A stretch of 9,532 bases of DNA from Actinomycetes bacterium (GTDB lineage Bacteria; Actinomycetota; Actinomycetes; Actinomycetales; Cellulomonadaceae). How positions within the stretch are numbered: the first letter of the stretch is position 1; each line of letters starts with the position of its first letter. The stretch covers positions 1 through 9,532 of the forward strand of contig JAEWEI010000099.1 of assembly GCA_023389545.1 (NCBI GenBank). Direction: 5' to 3'. The notes below the pieces were generated by a model. It did not search any database. It was not told the DNA's origin and was given only the letters and a program-made list of their open reading frames with translations. The translations under genes and the position numbers were made by a program. Below are positions 5,432 through 9,532 of the stretch, piece by piece.

Positions 5432-5456
5432 TAGGACGACGGCTCGCGCATCGCAA
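5428..5456 (-). promoter_or_regulatory. promoter of the ATPase-YhgE-TetR operon
   Basis: On the minus strand a -35 TTGCGA (5456-5451) and a -10 TAGTTT (5433-5428) are 17 bp apart. The -10 overlaps the palindrome, and transcription would begin near 5421, inside it. Confidence 0.65.
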
Positions 5457-5555
5457 GCGCAGCCGGGACGACGCGGTGTTCGCTCAGTCACACCCGCCCG
5501 CCCACGCCACGCCAGCGCCGGGCAAGCCCGCGGACGGCAAGGGCTCCGCGCATGA

Positions 5556-5561
5556 AACAAT
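5556..5561 (+). promoter_or_regulatory. -10 element for a leaderless def transcript
   Basis: AACAAT ends 6 nt before the def ATG at 5568, the same spacing as the -10 of the 421-930 gene. No Shine-Dalgarno is visible before either ATG of def, so a leaderless mRNA is likely. A partial -35 (GGACGG, 5532-5537) lies 18 bp upstream. Confidence 0.5.
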
Positions 5562-5567
5562 CCCGCC

Positions 5568-6056
5568 ATGGCGATGAGAGAGATCCGCACGGTCGGCGAC
5601 CCGGTCCTGCGCACCCCCTGTGACCCGATCACCACTGTCGACGAGCGCGTCCGCTCGCTCGTCGCGGACCTTGTCGAGACCGTCGACTACGAAGGCCGGG
5701 CCGGCCTCGCCGCCAACCAGATCGGCGTGAACCTCCGGGCGTTCTCCTGGAACATCGACGACGAGGTCGGCTACGTGCTGAACCCGACGATCGTCGAGCT
5801 CTCCGACGACTACCAGGACGGCGACGAGGGCTGCTTGTCCGTGCCGGGCCTGTGGTACCCGACGCGTCGCTCCTGGTACGCCCGCGTGGTCGGCGTCGAC
5901 CTGGATGGCAACGAGGTCGTGGTGGAGGGCACCGAGCTCATGGCCAGGTGCCTGCAGCACGAGGTCGACCACCTGGATGGGATGCTCTACCTGGACCGCC
6001 TCGACCGTGCCGTCCGCAAGAAGGCCATGCGCGCCATCCGGGAGCAGCTCGCCTGA
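5568..6056 (+). CDS. def: peptide deformylase
   Basis: The enzyme removes the formyl group from the N-terminal Met of new proteins in the cytoplasm. All three metal-site motifs are present in the 162-residue protein: GLAANQIG (motif 1, residues 46-53, with Asn where Pro is more usual), EGCLSVP (motif 2, with the metal-binding Cys) and QHEVDHLDG (motif 3, with two metal-binding His and the catalytic Glu). The length is normal for a bacterial deformylase. Two ATGs lie 6 nt apart (5568 and 5574); the first fits a leaderless start. The formyltransferase gene fmt is not in the window. Def is divergent from the YhgE operon; the next gene, DUF3145, is 153 nt downstream with its own ribosome site. 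Actinobacteria often have more than one def; which copy is essential here cannot be told. Confidence 0.96.
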   Translation: MAMREIRTVGDPVLRTPCDPITTVDERVRSLVADLVETVDYEGRAGLAANQIGVNLRAFSWNIDDEVGYVLNPTIVELSDDYQDGDEGCLSVPGLWYPTRRSWYARVVGVDLDGNEVVVEGTELMARCLQHEVDHLDGMLYLDRLDRAVRKKAMRAIREQLA

Positions 6057-6084
6057 CCTGGCCCTCCACGAACCGGGGTGATTC

Positions 6085-6119
6085 GCCCGACCGGTGGCGC
6101 CATCGCACTGCCGTCGGGC
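6085..6119 (+). terminator. possible terminator after def
   Basis: GCCCGAC (6085-6091) pairs with GTCGGGC (6113-6119), with further short pairing (GGT/ATC) inside the 21-nt loop. It lies 28 nt past the def stop. No U-tract follows. Confidence 0.35.
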
Positions 6120-6164
6120 ATGCTGTCCCCAGCACGCCGCGAGACCGTGCGCGACTCCCGGTTC

Positions 6165-6191
6165 CGAGGTCGTTGGGGAAGACGAACCTCG
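6165..6191 (+). other. hairpin in the leader of the DUF3145 gene
   Basis: CGAGGTCGT (6165-6173) pairs with ACGAACCTCG (6182-6191) with one bulged A and the loop TGGGGAAG. It ends 7 nt before the AGGAGG ribosome site at 6199-6204. It could affect translation or mRNA stability; function unknown. Confidence 0.35.
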
Positions 6192-6209
6192 ATCCGTCAG
6201 GAGGGCGAC

Positions 6210-6710
6210 ATGGCAGGTGCGATCACCCGCGGTGTACTTTTCGTGCACTCAGCGCCGCGTGCGCTGTGCCCGCACTTGGAGTGGGCAGCCGGGAATCTCC
6301 TGGGGACGCGCGTGTCCCTGGACTGGACCCCGCAACCCGCGGCACGCGGCATGTACCGCGCCGAGCACTCCTGGCAGGGCACGCCGGGAACCGGCGCACG
6401 GCTCGCCTCCGCGCTGCGCGGATGGACCCACCTGCGGTACGAGGTGACGGAGGAGGCCAGCCACGGCTCCGACGGCGCCCGGTGGAGCCACACCCCCGAG
6501 CTGGGCATCTTCCACGCCGCCACCGACGTGCACGGCAACGTCGTGGTCCCTGAGGACCGCATCCGCGCGGCGCTCACGCACGCGGCCGACCCGGCTCGGC
6601 TGCGCGCCGAGCTGGACCTCGCGCTGGGACAGGCGTGGGACGACGAACTGGAGTCCTTCCGCTATGCGGGGGCGGGGGCGCCGGTTCGCTGGCTGCACCG
6701 CGTCGGCTGA
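6210..6710 (+). CDS. DUF3145 family protein
   Basis: The protein has 166 residues and matches the actinobacterial DUF3145 family as I remember it. Marks are RGVLFVHSAPRALCPHLEWA near the start (residues 7-26), then LGTRVSLDWTPQPAARG, LRYEVTEEASHGSDG (about 75-89), and a C-terminus with AWDDELESFRYAG and PVRWLHRVG. It has no signal peptide or membrane segment and its biochemical function is unknown. The conserved His, Cys and Trp near the start suggest a binding surface, but that is speculation. AGGAGG lies 5 nt before the ATG, the best ribosome site in the window, so it is probably well expressed. In Streptomyces coelicolor a member also sits next to the fabD-fabH-acpP-fabF cluster. Here it is convergent with fabF, so the link is conserved although the two are not co-transcribed. 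Confidence 0.92.
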   Translation: MAGAITRGVLFVHSAPRALCPHLEWAAGNLLGTRVSLDWTPQPAARGMYRAEHSWQGTPGTGARLASALRGWTHLRYEVTEEASHGSDGARWSHTPELGIFHAATDVHGNVVVPEDRIRAALTHAADPARLRAELDLALGQAWDDELESFRYAGAGAPVRWLHRVG

Positions 6711-6734
6711 CCGCGCACGCTCCACCGGACGACA

Positions 6735-6769
6735 GAACGGCCCCGACGCCTCGAGCGTCGGGGCCGTTC
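6735..6769. terminator. bidirectional terminator between DUF3145 and fabF
   Basis: A perfect 15-bp stem (6735-6749 with 6755-6769) with the 5-nt loop CTCGA lies between two convergent genes, 24 nt past the DUF3145 stop and 14 nt past the fabF stop. It should end both transcripts. Confidence 0.85.
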
Positions 6770-6783
6770 CGCGTGCTGCCGGG

Positions 6784-8028
6784 TCAGGCGCTCGTGACCA
6801 CCAGCGCCACGTTGTGCCCGCCGAAGCCGAACGAGTTGTTGATCGCCGCCACCTGGCCGGCGCGGAGGTCGCGCGGCTTGTCCCGCACGAGGTCCAGCAC
6901 CAGCTCGGGGTCGGGGTCGGTCACGTTGATCGTCGGCGGCGCGGTGCGGTCCGCGATCGCCAGCACCGTGAAGATCGTCTCCAACGCGCCGGCCCCGCCG
7001 AGCAGGTGGCCCGTCATCGACTTGGTGGCCGAGAGCGCCACCTGGTCCGCGTCCGCCCCCAGCACATCACGGATGCCGCGCGCCTCGATGAGGTCGCCCA
7101 CCACCGTCGAGGTGGCGTGGGCGTTCACGTGCACCACATCCGACGAGGCGACCTGCGCGTCGGCGAGCGCCTGCCGCATCGCCGCGATCTGGCCGCGGCC
7201 GTTCGGCTCCGGGGAGGTGATGTGGTAGCCGTCGCTGCTGAGCCCGACGCCCGAGATCCGGGCGTACACCCGGGCCCCGCGCGCGGCCGCGTGCTCGGCG
7301 CTCTCGAGGACCACCACAGCGGCGCCCTCGCCCAGCACGAAGCCGTCGCGGCTCATGTCGTAGGGCCGCGAGGCGCCAGCGGGATCGTCGTTGCGCAACG
7401 ACACGGTGCGCGACGCGGCGAACGCGGCGATCGGCAACGGGTGGATCGCGGCCTCGGTGCCGCCCGCCACGACCACGTCGGCCCTGCCGGAGCGGATCAT
7501 CTCCACCGCGTAGCCGATCGCCTCGGCGCCCGAGGCGCATGCGGAGACGAGGGCGTGGGCGCCTGCCCGGGCGCCCAGCTCGAGCTCCACGTAGGCGGCG
7601 GGGGAGTTCGGCATCAGCATCGGCACGGTCATCGGCAGGACGCGCCGCGCGCCTTTCTCCCGCAGCGTGTCCCAGCCGTCGAGCGTGGTCCAGATGCCGC
7701 CGATGCCCGAGGACACCACGGCGCCGAGCCGGTCGGGGTCCACCTCGGGCTTGCCCGCGTCGCCCCACGCCTCGCGGGTCGCGATGATCGCGTACTGCGC
7801 GGAGGGGTCCATGCGCTTGATCTCCTGGCGCGGCAGCACCTCGGAGGGGTCGACCTTGATCTGCGCGGCGAAGGTCAGGGGGAGCTCATACGTCTCGGCC
7901 CAGTCGTTCTCGAAGGGCCGGGCTCCGGACTCGCCTGCGAGGGCAGCCCGCCAGGTGCTGGCCACGTCCCCACCCAGTGGGGTCGTGGCGCCCAGGCCGG
8001 TGACGACGACGTCGGTGACGGGGGTCAT
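6784..8028 (-). CDS. fabF: beta-ketoacyl-ACP synthase II
   Basis: FabF condenses acyl chains with malonyl-ACP in the elongation cycle of type II fatty-acid synthesis. The protein has 414 residues, normal for the family. The catalytic Cys164 is in SACASGAEA, with His304 in NAHATST and His341 in KSMTGH; Lys336 is also conserved. The end carries NNSFGFGGHN, as expected. The start MTPVTDVVVTGLGATTPLG fits the family, and GGAG lies 6 nt before the ATG at 8028. It is the last gene of the fabD-fabH-acpP-fabF operon, 112 nt after acpP. A large hairpin fills that spacer. TTP in place of the usual SP or TP near residue 16 is within normal variation. Confidence 0.96.
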   Translation of the reverse strand: MTPVTDVVVTGLGATTPLGGDVASTWRAALAGESGARPFENDWAETYELPLTFAAQIKVDPSEVLPRQEIKRMDPSAQYAIIATREAWGDAGKPEVDPDRLGAVVSSGIGGIWTTLDGWDTLREKGARRVLPMTVPMLMPNSPAAYVELELGARAGAHALVSACASGAEAIGYAVEMIRSGRADVVVAGGTEAAIHPLPIAAFAASRTVSLRNDDPAGASRPYDMSRDGFVLGEGAAVVVLESAEHAAARGARVYARISGVGLSSDGYHITSPEPNGRGQIAAMRQALADAQVASSDVVHVNAHATSTVVGDLIEARGIRDVLGADADQVALSATKSMTGHLLGGAGALETIFTVLAIADRTAPPTINVTDPDPELVLDLVRDKPRDLRAGQVAAINNSFGFGGHNVALVVTSA

Positions 8029-8062
8029 TGGCTGCTCCAGTTCGGTGGGTGTGCGGCCAAGA

Positions 8063-8105
8063 CCTGGCCGTCAGGGCGCCGGTGGACGGCGCAGCGACGG
8101 CCAGG
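8063..8105 (-). other. large stem-loop between acpP and fabF
   Basis: CCTGGCCGTC (8063-8072) pairs with GACGGCCAGG (8096-8105), 10 bp. Inside, GCGCC (8076-8080) pairs with GGCGC (8088-8092), separated from the outer stem by a 3x3 internal loop. It begins 36 nt after the acpP stop and ends 35 nt before the fabF start on the minus strand. It could be a partial terminator, a processing site or a 3' end stabiliser for the acpP mRNA. No U-tract follows. Confidence 0.6.
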
Positions 8106-8140
8106 CCTGGACGCGGTCGAGCATGCGGTGCTGGCGAGGA

Positions 8141-8389
8141 TCAGGCCTGCGCCTTGGCGATGAAGTTGACGGCGTCGCCGACGGTCGCGAGGTTCTTAAC
8201 CTCGTCGTCGGGGATGCGCACGTCGAACTTCTCCTCGGCGAGCGTCACGATCGTCATCATCGACAGCGAGTCGATGTCGAGGTCGTCGGTGAAGGACTTC
8301 TCGGGCAGGACGGAGTCGGTGGGAAGCCCGGTCTCCTCGCTGACGATCTCGGCCAGTCCGGCCAGGATCTCCTGCTCGCTGTGCGCCAT
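8141..8389 (-). CDS. acpP: acyl carrier protein
   Basis: The protein has 82 residues and is acidic and helical. The phosphopantetheine attachment site is Ser41 in the motif DIDSLSMMT (residues 38-46). Helix I (5-18), loop I and helices II to IV follow the usual four-helix plan. The holo form carries growing acyl chains for FabD, FabH and FabF, all encoded next to it. AGGAG lies just upstream of the ATG at 8389. It lies 76 nt after fabH, with a hairpin in the spacer, and 112 nt before fabF. ACP is normally needed in much larger amounts than the enzymes, so the hairpins on both sides may matter. DSLSMM instead of the E. coli DSLDTV is common in actinobacteria. Confidence 0.97.
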   Translation of the reverse strand: MAHSEQEILAGLAEIVSEETGLPTDSVLPEKSFTDDLDIDSLSMMTIVTLAEEKFDVRIPDDEVKNLATVGDAVNFIAKAQA

Positions 8390-8442
8390 CGGTGTTCTCC
8401 TTGGTTGGGTGATGCGGGGGTGAACGGTGCTGAACGCTACCG

Positions 8443-8458
8443 GGCGGCGAACGCCGCC
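8443..8458 (-). other. hairpin between fabH and acpP
   Basis: GGCGGCG (8443-8449) and CGCCGCC (8452-8458) form an inverted repeat just after the fabH stop; in RNA it would form 6 bp with a tetraloop. It might limit read-through or protect the 3' end. A TA-rich hexamer TAGCGT (8441-8436 on the minus strand) could be a -10 for an internal acpP promoter, but no -35 is visible. Confidence 0.4.
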
Positions 8459-8465
8459 GGGGCGG

Positions 8466-9467
8466 TCAGGGCAGGACGACGACCTGGGCGGCGAAGACGA
8501 GGCCGGCGCCGAAGCCGATCTGCAGGGCCAGCGCTCCGCTCGACACCTGACCCTCGCGCAGCAGCCGCTCGGTCGCGAGCGGTATGGAGGCGGCCGATGT
8601 GTTCCCCGTGTCGGCGATGTCCCGGGCGACAGCCACCGACTCGGGCAGCTTCAGCTGCTTGATCATCTGGTCGATGATCCGCATGTTCGCCTGGTGCGGG
8701 ATGAACGCGTCGATCTGGTCGGCGGTGACGCCAGCGGCGTCGAGCGCGCGCTGCGCGACGGGGGCCATCTGCCACACCGCCCACTTGAACACGCTCTGGC
8801 CCTCCTGGCGCAGGGTGGGCCAGCCGGCGCCGTCCCGGGTGTCGAGCCAGGAGTGCGTCTGGCGGATCGCCTGGGCCTGGGAGCCGTCCGACCCCCACAC
8901 CGTGGGCCCGATGCCGGGGAAGTCCGAGGCGCCGATGACCACGGCGCCCGCGCCGTCGCCGAGCAGGAAGGAGATGCTGCGGTCCGTCGGGTCGACGAAG
9001 TCGCTCATCTTCTCGGCGCCGACCACCAGCACGTTGCGCGCGGCGCCGGAGCGGACCAGCGCGTCCGCCTGCCCGATGCCGTAGCAGTAGCCCGCGCACG
9101 CCGCCGAGATGTCATAGGCCGCGGCGGGCGTGGCGCCCACCCGGTCGGCGAGGACCGCGGCGGCGGACGGCGTCTGGTGGAAGTAGGTGACGGTGGAGAC
9201 CAGCACCGCGTCGATGTCGGCGCCAGTGAGGCCGGCGTCCTTGATCGCCGCGTTCGCGGCCTCCTCGGCGAGGTCGAGCACGCCGGTGCCCTCAGCCGCG
9301 CGGCGCCGCGTGACGATGCCGGTCCGCTGGCGGATCCACTCGTCGGAGGAGTCGATCGGGCCCGCCAGGTCGTCGTTCGTCACGACGCGCTCGCCGCGCA
9401 TGACCCCCAGTCCGAGGATGCGGGAGTGCGCCGGTCCGGTGGACTGCGTGAGGGTGGGACGGGTCAC
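8466..9467 (-). CDS. fabH: beta-ketoacyl-ACP synthase III
   Basis: FabH joins an acyl-CoA primer with malonyl-ACP, the first condensation of fatty-acid synthesis. The protein has 333 residues. The catalytic triad is Cys124 (SAACAGYCYG), His258 (IPHQANMRI) and Asn289 (DTGNTSAASIP). The glycine-rich GDGAGAVVIG (170-179) and the end IGFGAGLVFAAQVV are typical. In many actinobacteria FabH prefers branched-chain primers; the sequence alone does not settle this. The GTG start at 9467 overlaps the fabD stop in a GTGA junction, with AGGAG 8 nt upstream, so translation is probably coupled to fabD. Starting later, at the Met at residue 23, would cut into the conserved N-terminal strand. Confidence 0.97.
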   Translation of the reverse strand: MTRPTLTQSTGPAHSRILGLGVMRGERVVTNDDLAGPIDSSDEWIRQRTGIVTRRRAAEGTGVLDLAEEAANAAIKDAGLTGADIDAVLVSTVTYFHQTPSAAAVLADRVGATPAAAYDISAACAGYCYGIGQADALVRSGAARNVLVVGAEKMSDFVDPTDRSISFLLGDGAGAVVIGASDFPGIGPTVWGSDGSQAQAIRQTHSWLDTRDGAGWPTLRQEGQSVFKWAVWQMAPVAQRALDAAGVTADQIDAFIPHQANMRIIDQMIKQLKLPESVAVARDIADTGNTSAASIPLATERLLREGQVSSGALALQIGFGAGLVFAAQVVVLP

Positions 9468-9532
9468 GAGGAGGTCTCCTGGCTGATCGGGGCAGCGTGG
9501 CGGGCGATGAGGTCGCGTGCGGCCTCGATGTC
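9464..9532 (-). CDS. fabD: malonyl-CoA:ACP transacylase, C-terminal end (partial)
   Basis: The last 22 codons and the TGA stop are present, reading DIEAARDLIARHAAPISQ and then ETSS. The conserved (D)LxxARxLI ending fits actinobacterial FabD as I remember it, and the position before fabH matches the usual fabD-fabH-acpP-fabF order. FabD moves malonyl from CoA to ACP. The active site lies outside the window, so identity rests on the C-terminus and gene order. Confidence 0.8.
   Translation of the reverse strand, partial: DIEAARDLIARHAAPISQETSS

Noticed and set aside
5484..6248. 254-codon open frame on the minus strand
   Set aside because: It is antisense to def, whose metal-site motifs are unmistakable.
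6664..8163. 499-codon open frame on the plus strand
   Set aside because: It is antisense to fabF and acpP; its Gly/Arg/His-rich protein is typical of a mirror frame in high-GC DNA.
9469..9480. Inverted repeat AGGAGGTCTCCT at the fabH ribosome site
   Set aside because: The 2-nt centre cannot form an RNA hairpin and the site is explained by the Shine-Dalgarno plus the end of fabD.

Overview
The window is very GC-rich, with actinobacterial gene content: a BldC-type regulator, a DUF3145 protein and a fabD-fabH-acpP-fabF fatty-acid cluster. Codon third positions are almost all G/C, most hairpin terminators lack U-tracts, and two genes look leaderless. Together these suggest a high-GC actinobacterium, probably of the Micrococcales (Cellulomonas-like). 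The genus is inference from gene content.

Layout. At 1-51 is the 5' edge of a minus-strand gene that runs off the window. At 210-372 is a tRNA-Asn unit on the minus strand with a strong hairpin terminator. At 421-930 is a small conserved-looking protein of unknown function on the minus strand. At 1020-1093 is a CAU-anticodon tRNA on the plus strand, best read as tRNA-Ile2. A non-coding stretch follows (about 1094-1486) with two hairpins, a 16-bp palindrome resembling a DosR/DevR box, a sigma70-type promoter and a clear GEMM-I (cyclic di-GMP-I) riboswitch aptamer. The aptamer leads straight into the Shine-Dalgarno sequence of bldC (1487-1714), which ends in a U-tailed intrinsic terminator.

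From 5390 down to 1789 is a three-gene minus-strand operon: a degenerate ABC-type ATPase, a YhgE/Pip-type membrane protein with long heptad repeats, and a TetR repressor. A perfect 26-bp palindrome overlaps the -10 box of a promoter with 17-bp spacing in front of the operon, so the TetR protein most likely represses its own operon. Divergent from it is a peptide deformylase (def), probably on a leaderless mRNA, followed by a DUF3145 protein.

From the right edge to 6784, the minus strand carries the type II fatty-acid cluster: the end of fabD, then fabH, acpP and fabF. FabD makes malonyl-ACP, FabH starts the chain, AcpP carries it and FabF elongates it. A 15-bp bidirectional terminator separates fabF from the convergent DUF3145 gene. 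Large hairpins lie between acpP and fabF and between fabH and acpP, which could set different expression levels within the operon.

The most notable item is the cyclic di-GMP riboswitch on bldC. It would place a developmental regulator directly under second-messenger control at the RNA level. The unusual ABC ATPase paired with YhgE is the next most interesting.
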